The notes under the pieces: model-generated
What the model was told of the DNA's origin: nothing
Database searches by the model: none
Seen by the model: only the letters and a program-made list of their open reading frames with translations
Position numbers and translations under genes: made by a program
NCBI GenBank assembly: GCA_964034945.1
Contig: OZ035964.1
Coordinates: forward strand, 3,091,107 to 3,155,106
Source of the DNA: Chrysopilus asiliformis
Lineage: Eukaryota; Arthropoda; Insecta; Diptera; Rhagionidae
Direction of reading: 5' to 3'
Length of the DNA stretch: 64,000 bases
Part shown: one piece after another, positions 41,540 to 53,015 of the stretch
Position numbering within the stretch: the stretch's first letter is position 1
Layout: each line of letters opens with the position of its first letter

Positions 41540-41845
41540 GCAAGAGATACAATCTATTGAGTGTAAAAATTGCGATAATTTAGATTATTCCAGACTCAGA
41601 AGTTCCCTTTCTCGAACCCTTCTAGTCCTGCTTCCGAACGATGGAATTCCTAGCGCGGTGCATGATGTGCATGACGTCATCCGCTGAGCCACAGCCACTC
41701 CCGCATGCACACACGCACCCACACACCAAGGTCTCCACCGCACAACTGGTGGTCACTTGTCGCTCATCCAGCATGTGCGCCCACCACCCACCCATCCCTA
41801 CACCCACCGATAGTCGAATTTTTGTGGAGTCGAATTTTTCACAGG
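41540..41845 (+). repeat. Dispersed element R in X1
   Basis: Full-length copy on the reference strand with the ATGACGTCAT palindrome at 41,671-41,680. It has a small insertion relative to the X2 copy (extra CAGCCACTCCCGCATG after GAGCC). The open frames through it shift between copies. Confidence 0.75.
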
Positions 41846-42410
41846 AAAATAAATTTTTTTATGAAAATATCCAGAAATATGCAAAATATTGACACTGTCT
41901 TGGCGAAAGGATAAAAATTAGGATTCCGACTAAGAAATATTTTTAAACATAAGGAAATGTCCGGAAAACCGGATTTCCTTTTGTTTCGAACGAAAAAGAA
42001 AAAGACTGAAAATGAGCCGTTTTCGAGAAAATCCCAAAAATCTTTTCCATTTCTATGGAAGAGGGGGCAAGGAGTGGTTCAATTTTTCCCATTATCGGAA
42101 GATGTTTATATTTTGATAAAATTCTGTTCTGTGCCAAATTTCAACTTTCGACTTCAATTATTTCTCGGGCTTTTAAATGTTTTTTTCATCATATGAGGTT
42201 TAATTATGTAAGAAAGGTATCACGTCGCCGTTAGATGGACTAAACTGCCTTTTTAATATAAATAAAAAAAAAGGAAAGAAAGAGACTGACATTTCACGGT
42301 GAAAATGACAGACTGACAAACTGACAGATATAAGCCATTACGCTTTTCATAAGGATTTTCAAATAAATTCAATTAAATTAAAGTTAAGAAAGTAAAAAAA
42401 AAACACTCAC
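41846..42410. other. Segment X1 between R and exon W
   Basis: No gene recognised. A 79-codon plus-strand frame (41,957-42,196) and a minus-strand frame are both preserved in X2 because the copies are almost identical, which is not evidence of coding. A reverse CTGTC-type tract lies at 42,305-42,332. Confidence 0.4.
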
Positions 42411-42488
42411 CAGGAATTTTTCTCTTTATGGGCACTGTTCCGTATGGAATTCCTCTCGAACCAATTTAAGTGGAAACCTTGAAAAAAT
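42411..42488 (-). pseudogene. Exon W copy in X1
   Basis: Minus-strand relative of 1,061-1,133, flanked by CGGATTTTCAG (acceptor) and GTGAGTG (donor). The frame matching the open copy meets TAA after GAACAGTGCCCA. Splice sites are intact, so it could still act as a non-coding exon. Confidence 0.35.
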
Positions 42489-42604
42489 CTGAAAATCCGA
42501 AAAAAAAGAAATTAGTCTTCATTTTATTCACAATTATGTTAAAACGCAAACAAAAACGAGGAAAAAAAGAATAGAATGTCCACGTGGATTAATAGTACAA
42601 AACT

Positions 42605-44160
42605 ATTCGAGAAAAATATTTCCCGGATAGAAAAGGTCTCGGAAATATTTTTCCTACTAAGAAGAAGCCTCTAAAAATTCGAGAAAAATATTTCCCGGGT
42701 TGAAAAGGTCACGGAAATATTTTTCCTACTCAGAAAAAGCTCACAAAAATTCGAGGAAAATATTTCCCGGGTCTAAAAGGTTTCGGAAATATTTTTCCTA
42801 CTCAGAACAAGAAAATTCGAGAAAAATATTCCCCGGATAGAAAAGGTCTGGGAAATATTTTTCCTACTCAGAACAAGCCTCTAAAAATTCGAGAAAAATA
42901 TTTTCCGGGTGGAAAAAGTCTCGGAAATATTTTTCCTACTAGGAACAAGAAAATTCGAGAAAAATATTCCCCGGATAGAAAAGGTCTGGGAAATATTTTT
43001 CCTACTCAGAACAAGCCTCTAAAAATTCGAGAAAAATATTTCCCGGGTGGAAAAGGTCTCGGACATATTTTTCCTATTAGGAACAAGCCTCTAAAAATTC
43101 GAGAAAAATATTTCCCGGGTTGAAAAGGTCACGGAAATATTTTTCCTACTAGGAAAAAGTCTCTAAAAATTCGAGAAAAATATTTCCCGGTCGAAAAGGG
43201 TCTCGGAAATATTTTTCCTACTCTAAACAAGCCTCGAAAATTCGAGAAAAATATTTCCCGAGTGGAAAAGGTCGGGGAAAATTTTTTCCTACTAAAAACA
43301 GGCGACTAAAAATTCGAGAAAAATATTTCCCGGATAGTAAAGGTTCCGGAAATATTTTTCCTACTCAGAGCAAGCCTCTAAAAATTCGAGAAAAATATTT
43401 CTCGAGTAGAAAAGGTCTCGGAAATATATTTCCTACTCAGAACAAGCCCCTAAAAATTCAAGGAAAATATTTCCCGTGTCGAAAAGGTCTCGGAAGTATT
43501 TTTCTTACTAGGAACAAGCCTCTAAAAGTTCGACAAAAATATTTTCCGTGTCGAAAAGGTCTCGGAAATATTTTTCCTACTAAGAACAAGCCCCTAAAAA
43601 TTCAAGGAAAATATTTCCCGTGTCGAAAAGGTCTCGGAAATATTTTTCCTACTAAGAACGAACCTTTAAAAATTCCAAAAAAATATTTCTCTGGTGGAAA
43701 AGGTATCGGAAATATTTTTCCTATTAAGAACAAGCCTTTAAAGATTCGAGAAAATTATTTCCCGGATAGAGAAGTTCTCGGAAATATTTTACCTATTCAG
43801 AACAAGCCCCTAAAAATTCGAGAAAAATATTTTCCGTGTCGAAAAGGTCTCGGAAGTATTTTTCCTACTCAGAACAAGCCTCTAAAAATTCGAGAAAAAT
43901 ATTTACCGTGTGGAAAATGTCTCGGAAATATTTTTCTTACTAATAACAGGCGACTAAAAATTCGACAAAAATATTTCACGAATAGAAAATGCCTCGGAAA
44001 TATTTTTCCTTCTCAGAGCAAGCCTCTAAAAATTCGAGAAAAATATTTACCGTGTCGAAAAGGTCTCGGAAATATTTTTCCTAGTCAGAACAAGCCTCTA
44101 AAAATTCGAGAAAAATATTTCCCGGATAGAAAAGGTCTCGGAAATATTTTTCTTACTCTG
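42605..44160 (-). repeat. 72-bp satellite, block in X1
   Basis: About 21 diverged monomers, reverse orientation. Several units are shortened (ending GAACAAGAAAATTCGAG) and many carry GGGTGG or GTGTCG in place of GGATAG. Its first part matches 59,160-59,880 closely; its later part matches 50,030-50,335. Confidence 0.93.
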
Positions 44161-44440
44161 AAGAAGCCAAAAATACCCTCAAAAGATCAGAGAAAAAAAT
44201 TTACCGCTTGACAAATTCCTCCAAAAATCTCGAAAAAAAATTACTGCGTCGAAAAGCCGTTGAAAAATTCAGGAAAAAAATTTTCACGTAGAAATTGATT
44301 TTAAAATTGAGACAAAGATTTTCCTGTCTAGGAAAATTCTGGAAAAAAATTGTTTTGCGAACCCCCTGCGAAAAATCAGACATTTTTTCTACTAAATGAG
44401 TTTTTCTTATTAAAAAGGGAAATTTCTGTGCGTAATATCA
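44161..44440. repeat. Degenerate satellite flank in Y1
   Basis: Diverged units (CCGCTTGACAAATTCCTCC, CTGCGTCGAAAAGCCG, TTTTCCTGTCTAGG) lead to R. The same order is found at 50,345-50,627. Confidence 0.5.
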
Positions 44441-44720
44441 GCAAGAGATGCAATCGATTGCGTGTAAAAATTCGGATAATTAAAATTATTCCGGGCTCAG
44501 AAGGTCCCTTTTTCGAACCCTTCTATAGCCCCGCTTCCGAACGAAGGATTTACTAGCGCGGTGCATGTGCATGACGTCATCCGCGGAGCCACACACGCAC
44601 CCACACACCAAGGTGCCCACCGCACAACTGGTGGTCACCTGTCGCTCCTCCAGCATGTGCCCCACCACCCATCCACCCCCCACCCAGCGACAGGCTGTGG
44701 AATCGAATTTTACACAGGAA
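44441..44720 (+). repeat. Dispersed element R in Y1
   Basis: Includes the GCAATCGATTGC palindrome at its start and ATGACGTCAT at 44,571-44,580. It has one CATGTGC unit where other copies have CATGATGTGC. Confidence 0.75.
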
Positions 44721-44766
44721 TAGAAATTTTAAATTAAAATTAAGAGAAGAAGGTAAAAAGACTCAC

Positions 44767-44848
44767 CTGCTAATATTTACTTTATGGTCACTGTTCCGTA
44801 TGGAATTTCTCTCGTACTAATTTACGTCTCAAAGGAAAAACGTTAAAT
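44767..44848 (-). pseudogene. Exon W copy in Y1
   Basis: An 82-bp block between an acceptor (TTTTTCAG on the minus strand) and a GTGAGT donor. It shares CGAGAGAAATTCCATACGG with the open copy but meets TGA after GAACAG. Confidence 0.35.
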
Positions 44849-45410
44849 CTGAAAAAAAAAAACAAAATATTGTCAACATTTTATTCATTACTTAAAAAGA
44901 TCTTAAAGATATAGCTTCTAGAAAATTAAAAAAAAAATCCTGTTTAGAAAATGTCTCGGAAATATTTTTCCTTCTTAGAAATTGCTTCTAGGGAATTCAA
45001 AACCAATGTCCAAAAAACATTTCCAGTCAATTCTGCTAACAGGATATTAAAAAAAAACAAGACAATAAAAATTAATGACTCCAGAAAGCGCCTCCCTTTT
45101 TCCCCCAAAAGAAGAATTTTTGACGATTTAAAGAAAAATTTCACTTCATTGGACTAAGATTTTCCCACAAAATTTTAATATTCAAACAATAATTAAATTA
45201 TAGCCTGCACTCTTGCTCTTGTAAATATTTAAAACACAATTAAGGGTGGATTTAATATTGAATCCCATATTTTTGCAATTTAATTTACTCAGAAAATTTT
45301 TTCCTACCTTTTTTGTTTCCAATTCCCTAAAAAATTCCACTTTCACTGCACAATTTTCAATCACAAACACCAAAAAAGTAATTATCGATTATTAAAATAA
45401 AAAATTTCAG
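44849..45410. other. Segment Y1 spacer
   Basis: AT-rich, no gene recognised. One diverged satellite half-unit (about 44,945-44,985, GTCTCGGAAATATTTTTCC) is visible. Identical sequence, with a few substitutions, lies in Y2 and Y3. Confidence 0.4.
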
Positions 45411-45578
45411 ATGCGTCAAGAGGCTTTTTCGAGGTTCAATGGCATTAATCATGCGCGATTCCCTGATAGCGAAATTTCTATATCGGAAGCCATTAAAAAG
45501 GACCACATTCTCCACTCGACGACTGTAGCGACACTGACGAAATTAGATGGTATTACTGTGCGAGGCGAGGCGTTCAGG
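45411..45578 (+). CDS. Candidate exon Y, copy 1, unknown product
   Basis: After an acceptor (AAAAAATTTCAG) there is a 56-codon open block in phase 0 reading MRQEAFSRFNGINHARF then PDSEISISEAIKKDHIL and on to DGITVRGEAFR, with a weak donor GTTTGG at 45,579; without it, the frame stops four codons later. The other two frames stop early. Base composition is clearly more balanced than the flanks. Exon Z would leave in phase 0, so Y could follow it in one transcript, but I do not recognise the sequence as DNAI7. Y2 (51,605-51,772) is intact; Y3 is frameshifted. Confidence 0.42.
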
Positions 45579-46841
45579 GTTTGGAAAATATAATTTCTGT
45601 TTCGAGAATTTCTTTTTCCTGTCTGTCCGGGATTTTATTTATATAAATTTTCTTTTTGGAAAAAAAAATTTCCAAGAATTTTCTGAGTGAAATTTTCCCT
45701 GATTTTTTTATGATGGAAATTATTTATTTCAAATGATTTTTTTTCAAAGGGAATTTTTTTCCAATCTCCCCGAGGGGTTTTGTATAGGGAGAAAAAAAAT
45801 TTCTGAGCTGGAAATTTATGTTTTCAATTTTTTTATGGAAGGTTTCTGAGTCAGAATTTTTCTTTCTGATTTCCAATTGGGTTTTCTATAGGATTCGGTC
45901 AAAGATTTTACTATGCTGGAATTTTTCTCGCCGATTTCTAGATCAGTATATTTTTTTCCGGATTTTCCAGGGGTTTTCAGGGCCACAGCCTTTTTTCAAT
46001 AATTTTCCAAAAAAATATTTCTGGCTCAGGATAATTGTTTAGCCCGAAAAACAGCGGAATTAATTTTCCAGCCTAAAAAAATCACAGAATTAATTTTCTT
46101 GCCTGGAAAGGTCTCAAAATTAATTTTTCTGCTTACAAAAGGCTTTGGAATTTAGATTTCTACTAAAAAAATCTCGTAATTGACGTTCATGCTTCAAACC
46201 TATAGACGAGTTCTCGGGGATATTTTTTCTACTAAGAACAAACCTCTAAAAAATCGAGAAAAATATTTCCCCGGCGGAAAATGTCTCGGAAATATTTTTC
46301 CTACTCAGAAAAAGACTCTAAAAATTAGATAAATTTCCATCGGATTGCAATAAAATAATTCATTCTATGACAGACTGACAAACAGACATTTTTGGAATAT
46401 GACTCCAATCAACTTAAGAGGGCGAAATTTATACTGCTAGGTATAATAAAGCAAAAAAAAATCAAAAATAATTTATTTAAAACTTTAAAACGTTAGCCAC
46501 GCGCAACGAATTTTTAACCGGTTGCAAAACTTGTTATCCTTGCTCTGGCTGGGATTATCCAAAAATCTATCTTGCAAAAAAAAAATTAAATAAAACAAAA
46601 AAAATAATAATTAAAACGAAAATATATTTGGGAAATCCACAGAGAAACTATAATTCGAAATGAATCAGCAAACACCATAACATAATTTTTTTGTGAAGGG
46701 ATTTTTTTTCTTAACGTTTTTTTCTTATCTCGACAGCAACGGACAATTGTTGAATCGATATCGACTTTTGATTCGTAGTGAGACTGTTTTTATTATTATT
46801 GAAAAGAATTTCTAGTCATTTTTACTTTTTAACACGAAATC
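45579..46841. other. Segment Y1 tail and upstream region of copy B
   Basis: No gene. Contains two diverged satellite units at 46,205-46,335, a reverse CTGTC-type tract at 46,371-46,390, and the 190 bp directly before the copy B ATG, which is shared by all three DNAI7-like copies. A CTCGACAG acceptor-like site at 46,736 suggests a 5' untranslated exon boundary. Confidence 0.4.
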
Positions 46842-48689
46842 ATGGTAAATGAAGAATCTTTAAACTAATTAAATTTAACTAGTTATGCATTTAGGGACCC
46901 AAAAAGAAACTTTCCAAGAAAGAAAAGGCAAAACTGGAAGCCGAACAAGCGGAACTATTACGGATCGAAATGGAAAAAGAAAAGTAATGCTGTGTGAGAT
47001 TTTTTTTTTGTTAAACGCAGATTTTTGAATTTAAAAAATAAAAAATAAAACAGACAACGGAAATTGGAGGAAGAACGCGAACGGAAACAGAAAGAACGCG
47101 AAGAGGCGGAAAAGCGGCAAAAGCAAGAAATCATTGAGAATTGCATGAGGCGACAGCAATTGAAGGAGAGCGTGGGTTATTTTGATGAAATACAGGAGAA
47201 AATTTTTAAAATTCGGGAGCACAAAATCAAGCAAAAGGAGGTTATAAGTTTGAAATCATGGAAATCTAATAGGGGCCTATAGAGACAAAAGATTTCCGCA
47301 TGTCCGTCTGTCCATGAACACCATAACTTATATAAGAATTGAGCTAGAGACTTGACATTTCTGACAATTGCGATTATGGTAAATAAGAAGGCTAAGTACT
47401 TGAACGGACACAATCAGAGCATTCCTAGCACCCCTCCCCACCATACAAATGTATTTTATTTTAAATTTTAATTCGGTCTGTCCTCATACAGAGTATTTGT
47501 CGATTGGCCCCTCGTAATTGTAGTTTTTCTTATATTTTGAAACACTTTTCTTTGTGACAGTGGGAACAATATATGCGTTGCAATGGACTTCCGAATGCTA
47601 GAAATCCGGGCGATTTACGGAAATACGTTCACATGTGGGCAACAGATATTTTAGAGCGGAAAAATATGGATAGAAATTGGCTGTTAAAGACTGATGAGAG
47701 AACGGTGCTGACTCAGGATAGAAATATGGAAAATTTAACAAAGGAAAATTTAAGGAAGCAACAAGGAACCCTTGGCGATGCATATTCAATGCGTATTGAG
47801 GAGATTCTGGGTGTAAATAAATGAAAATTATTGATAAGAGGGAGTTCTTAAAGTATGTCACATTTCGGACTCCCCTTCCCCCTCGGCAGCCCTTCCCCTA
47901 ACGGAGAACCCCATCCTAGTTTTCTTCACTTCCTGAACGTATTTTACGGACACCCCGTAAGAAACAGACCTTAAAATCCGTCACGAGATTTTGTTTTGTT
48001 GTCAAAACGGATTCCTTCTTTTTCTTCCAAACCGCGGGTTTTTTTTTGTTGTTGTCGTGGATGCCCCCCCCCCCCCCCCTCCCTTCTAGATGCGTGACAT
48101 ATTTTGTGGACATTCTTCGACTACTATTTACATAGGAAGTCAAGAAACTATCCAGCTTGGGAAGCAGAAAACTTGATTTTGAAGAAATTTTTTCGCTCGC
48201 TTGAAGAAATTATAACGCGGAAACATTTCAACCGATTGGGCTAAAATTTCGGACCAAAAGCTCCGAATTTGAAAACCTCCGCTCGGCAGGTGTGAGACAG
48301 GGAGAATTTCTCAAAAATCATGTATTTTCTGCGCCCGCACTGGACGTCTTTTCCTAGCCCGTGGCATTCAAAATGATTTCCTCCAAGATTTTAGAAGAAA
48401 TGGAAGGTGCAATTATTGATGAGAATTTATCGAGTGGCATTTTACGCGATTTAAATCAACTCAAAAAAGAATTCCGTGATTTATTAAACAATTACATCGA
48501 TGATTTTACATATAAAATTATGTCCCATATTAGTCGTGATATGACGTAAGTGGAAATTTTCACAATTTACGAAAATTTCGTACTAAAATTATGTAATTTC
48601 AGATTGGAATCTCCGGGCAATGCGAAACATTTATACCAATCGAATGTTTTTAAATCGCAAATCTGGACAATGCAGGGTGAATCTCAAAC
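46842..48689 (+). CDS. DNAI7/CASC1-like axonemal protein, 5' part, copy B
   Basis: Same six exons as copy A: 46842-46844, 46895-46983, 47054-47240, 47561-47812, 48358-48545, 48603-48689. All splice sites and the frame are intact. The only residue change I found against copy A is R83K in the coiled coil. Unlike copies A and C, it is followed by satellite and then directly by segment Y2, so it lacks segment X and exon Z downstream. Without further exons it can only encode the N-terminal domain. Confidence 0.65.
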
Positions 48690-48751
48690 GTAAGATTCCA
48701 ATAAATACACACACATACACACCCACACACACACGCATATACTCACATAGG

Positions 48752-50340
48752 ACAAGCCTCTAAAAATGCGAGAAAAATATATCGCGGATAGAAAAGGTCT
48801 CGGAAATATTTTTCCTACTAAGAACAAGCCTCTAGAAATTCGAGAAAAATATTTCCTGAATAGAAAAGGTCTCGGAAATATTTTTCCTACTAAGAACGAG
48901 CCTTTAAAAATTCGAGCAAAATATTTCCCGGGTGGAAAAGATCTCGGAAATATTTTTCCTACTCAGAACAAGCGAGTAAAAATTCGAGAAAAATATTTCC
49001 CGAATAGAAAAGGTCTCGGAAAGATTTTTCCTACTAAGAACGAACCTTTAAAAATTCCAAAAAAATATTTCTCTGGTGGAAAAGGTATCGGAAATATTTT
49101 TCCTACTAAGAACGAGCCTTTAAAAATTCGAGAAAAATATTTCCCGGGGAGAAAAGGTCTCGGACATATTTTTCCTACTAAGAACAAGCCCCTAAAAATT
49201 CCAAAAAAATATTTCCCGGGTGGAAAAGGTCTCGGAAATATTTTTCCTACTAAGAACGAACCTTAAAAAATTCCAAAAAAATATTTCTCTGGTGGAAAAG
49301 GTCTCGGAAATATTTTTCCTACTAAGAACGAGCCTTTAAAAATTCGAGAAAAATATTTCCCGGGGAGAAAAGGTCTCGGAAATATTTTTCCTACTAAGAA
49401 CGAGCCTTTAAAAATTCGAGAAAAATATTTCCCGGGTGGAAAAGGTCTAGGAAATATTTTTCCTACTCAGAACATACTTCTAAAAATTCGAGAAAAATAT
49501 TTCCCGGATAGAGAAGCTCTCGAAAATATTTTTCCTAGTAGGAACAAGCCTCTAAAAATTCGAGAAAAATATTTTCCGGGTGGAAAATGTCTCGGAAATA
49601 TTTTTCCTACTCAGAACAAGCCCCTAAAAATTCAAGGAAAATATTTCCCGTGTCAAAAAGGTCTCGGAAGTATTTTTCCTACTCAGAACAAGCCTCTAAA
49701 AATTCGAGAAAAACCTTTCCCGGGTGGAAAAGGTCTCGGAAATATTTTTCCTACGCAGAACAAGCCTCCAAAAATTCGAGAAAAATATTTCCCCAGTAGA
49801 AAAGGTCTCGGAAATATTTTTCTTACTAGGAAGAAGCCTCTAAAAATTCGACAAAAATATTTCCCGGATAAAGAAGGTCTCGGAAATATTTTTCCTACTA
49901 GGAACCAGTCTCCAAAAATTCGAAAAAAATATTTCCCGGATAGAGAAGACCTCGGAAATATTTTTCCTACTAAGAACAAGCCTCTAAAAATTCAGAAAAA
50001 AATATTTCTCGAATAGAAAAGGTCTCGGAAGTATTTTTCCTACTCAGAACAAGCCTCTAAAAATTCGAGAAAAATATTTACCGTGTGGAAAATGTCTCGG
50101 AAATATTTTTCCTACTAATAACAGGCGACTAAAAATTCGACAAAAATATTTCACGAATAGAAAATGCCTCGGAAATATTTTTCCTTCTCAGAGCAAGCCT
50201 CTAAAAATTCGAGAAAAATATTTACCGTGTCGAAAAGGTCTCGGAAATATTTTTCCTAGTCAGAACAAGCCTCTAAAAATTCGAGAAAAATATTTCCCGG
50301 ATAGAAAAGGTCTCGGAAATATTTTTCTTACTCTGAAGAA
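48752..50340 (-). repeat. 72-bp satellite, block after copy B
   Basis: About 22 monomers, reverse orientation, with many GGGTGG and AACGAGCCTTTAAAAATTC variants. The last part (from about 50,030) matches the end of the X1 block, giving the splice point where X was lost or never present. Confidence 0.94.
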
Positions 50341-50627
50341 GCCTCTGAAGAAGCCAAAAATACCCTCAAAAGATCAGAGAAAAAAATTTACCGCTTGACA
50401 AATTCCTCCAAAAATCTCGAAAAAAAATTACTGCGTCGAAAAGCCGTTGAAAAATTCAGGAAAAAATTTTTCACGTAGAAATTGATTTTAAAATTGAGAC
50501 AAAGATTTTCCTGTCTAGGAAAATTCTGGAAAAAAATTGTTTTGCGAACCCCCTGCGAAAAATCAGACATTTTTTCTACTAAATGAGTTTTTCTTATTAA
50601 AAAGGGAAATTTCTGTGCGTAATATCT
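50341..50627. repeat. Degenerate satellite flank in Y2
   Basis: Same sequence as 44,161-44,440 with a small duplication (GAAGCCTCTGAAGAAGCC). Confidence 0.5.
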
Positions 50628-50915
50628 GCAAGAGATGCAATCGATTGCGTGTAAAAATTCGGATAATTAAAATTATTCCGGGCTCAGAAGGTCCCTTGTT
50701 CGAACCCTTCTATAGCCCCGCTTCCGAACGAAGGATTTACTAGCGCGGTGCATGTGCATGATGTGCATGACGTCATCCGCGGAGCCACACACGCACCCAC
50801 ACACCAAGGTGTCCACCGCACAACTGGTGGTCACCTGTCGCTCCTCCAGCATGTGCCCCACCACCCATCCACCCCCCACCCAGCGACAGGCTGAGGAATC
50901 GAATTTTACACAGGA
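50628..50915 (+). repeat. Dispersed element R in Y2
   Basis: Nearly identical to the Y1 copy, with ATGACGTCAT at 50,767-50,776 and an extra ATGTGC unit just before it. Confidence 0.75.
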
Positions 50916-50962
50916 ATAGAAATTTTAAATTAAAATTAAGAGAAGAAGGTAAAAAAACTCAC

Positions 50963-51044
50963 CTGCTAATATTTACTTTATGGTCACTGTTCCGTATGGA
51001 ATTTCTCTCGTACTAATTTACGTCTCAAAGGAAAAACGTTAAAT
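50963..51044 (-). pseudogene. Exon W copy in Y2
   Basis: Identical in structure to 44,767-44,848; splice sites kept, frame closed by TGA. Confidence 0.35.
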
Positions 51045-51604
51045 CTGAAAAAAAAACAAAATATTGTCAACATTTTATTCATTACTTAAAAAGATCTTAA
51101 AGATATAGCTTCTAGAAAATTAAAAAAAAAATCCTGTTTAGAAAATGTCTCGGAAATATTTTTCCTTCTTAGAAATTGCTTCTAGGGAATTCAAAACCAA
51201 TGTCCAAAAAACATTTCCAGTCAATTCTGCTAACAGGATATTAAAAAAAAACAAGACAATAAAAATCAATGACTCCAGAAAGCGCCTCCCTCTTTCCCCC
51301 AAAAGAAGAATTTTTGACGATTTAAAGAAAAATTTCACTTCATTGGACTAAGATTTTCCCACAAAATTTTAATATTCAAACAATAATTAAATTATAGCCT
51401 GCACTCTTACTCTTGTAAATATTTAAAACACAATTAAGGGTGGATTTAATATTGAATCCCATATTTTTGCAATTTAATTTACTCAGAAAATTTTTTCCTA
51501 CCTTTTTTGTTTCCAATTCCCTAAAAAATCCCACTTTCACTGCACAATTTTCAATCACAAACACCAAAAAAGTAATTATCGATTATTAAAATAAAAAATT
51601 TCAG
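51045..51604. other. Segment Y2 spacer
   Basis: Copy of 44,849-45,410; nothing further seen. Confidence 0.4.
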
Positions 51605-51772
51605 ATGCGTCAAGAGGCTTTTTCGAGGTTCAATGGCATTAATCATGCGCGATTCCCTGATAGCGAAATTTCTATATCAGAAGCCATTAAAAAGGACCAC
51701 ATTCTCCACTCGACGACTGTAGCGACACTGACGAAATTAGATGGTATTACTGTGCGAGGCGAGGCGTTCAGG
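51605..51772 (+). CDS. Candidate exon Y, copy 2
   Basis: Open over the same 56 codons as copy 1, with no residue change that I could find (one synonymous change, TCG to TCA, in the ISISE region). Same acceptor and same weak GTTTGG donor. Confidence 0.4.
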
Positions 51773-53015
51773 GTTTGGAAAATATAATTTCTGTTTCGAG
51801 AATTTCTTTTTCCTGTCTGTCCGGGATTTTATTTATATAAATTTTCTTTTTGGAAAAAAAAATTTCCAAGAATTTTCTGAGTGAAATTTTCCCTGATTTT
51901 TTTATGATGGAAATTATTTATTTCAAATGATTTTTTTTCAAAGGGAATTTTTTTCCAATCTCCCCGAGGGGTTTTGTATAGGGAGAAAAAAAAATTCTGA
52001 GCTGGAAATTTATGTTTTCAATTTTTTTATGGAAGGTTTCTGAGTCAGAATTTTTCTTTCTGATTTCCAATTGGGTTTTCTATAGGATTCTGTCAAAGAT
52101 TTTACTATGCTGGAATTTTTCTCGCCGATTTCTAGATCAGTATATTTTTTTCCGGATTTTCCAGGGGTTTTCAGGGCCACAGCCTTTTTTCAATAATTTT
52201 CCAAAAAATTGTTTAGCCCGAAAAACAGCGGAATTAATTTTCCAGCCTAAAAAAATCACAGAATTAATTTTCTTGCCTGGAAAGGTCTCAAAATTAATTT
52301 TTCTGCTTACAAAAGGCTTTGGAATTTAGATTTCTACTAAAAAAATCTCGTAATTGACGTTCATGCTTCAAACCTATAGACGAGTTCTCGGGGATATTTT
52401 TTCTACTAAGAACAAACCTCTAAAAAATCGAGAAAAATATTTCCCCGGCGGAAAATGTCTCGGAAATATTTTTCCTACTCAGAAAAAGACTCTAAAAATT
52501 AGATAAATTTCCATCGGATTGCAATAAAATAATTCATTCTATGACAGACTGACAAACAGACATTTTTGGAATATGACTCCAATCAACTTAAGAGGGCGAA
52601 ATTTATACTGCTAGGTATAATAAAGCAAAAAAAAAATCAAAAATAATTTATTTAAAACGTGATATGTTAGCCACGCGCAACGAATTTTTAATCGGTTGCA
52701 AAACTTGTTATCCTTGCTCTGGCTGGGATTATCCAAAAATCTATCTTGCAAAAAAAAAATTAAATAAAACAAAAAAAATAATAATTAAAACGAAAATATA
52801 TTTGGGAAATCCACAGAGAAACTATAATTCGAAATGAATCAGCAAACACCATAACATAATTTTTTTGTGAAGGGATTTTTTTTCTTAACGTTTTTTTCTT
52901 ATCTCGACAGCAACGGACAATTGTTGAATCGATATCGACTTTTGATTCGTAGTGAGACTGTTTTTATTATTATTGAAAATAATTTCTAGTCATTTTTACT
53001 TTTTAACACGAAATC
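51773..53015. other. Segment Y2 tail and upstream region of copy C
   Basis: As 45,579-46,841 but with an internal deletion of about 20 bp near 52,205 (loss of the ATTTCTGGCTCAGGATA stretch). No gene. Confidence 0.4.

Noticed and set aside
41641..41914. Pro/His/Thr-rich frames through element R
   Set aside because: The frame changes between R copies because of small indels, so there is no conserved protein.
46490..46510. RFX X-box-like GTTAGCCACGCGCAAC about 340 bp before copies B and C of the ciliary gene
   Set aside because: Both half-sites deviate from the consensus, and the site lies in repeat-derived Y sequence; it is not strong enough to call.
48963..49187. Minus-strand frames such as FLVGKIFPRPF in right-hand satellite blocks
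   Set aside because: Satellite translation products, as for the left arrays.
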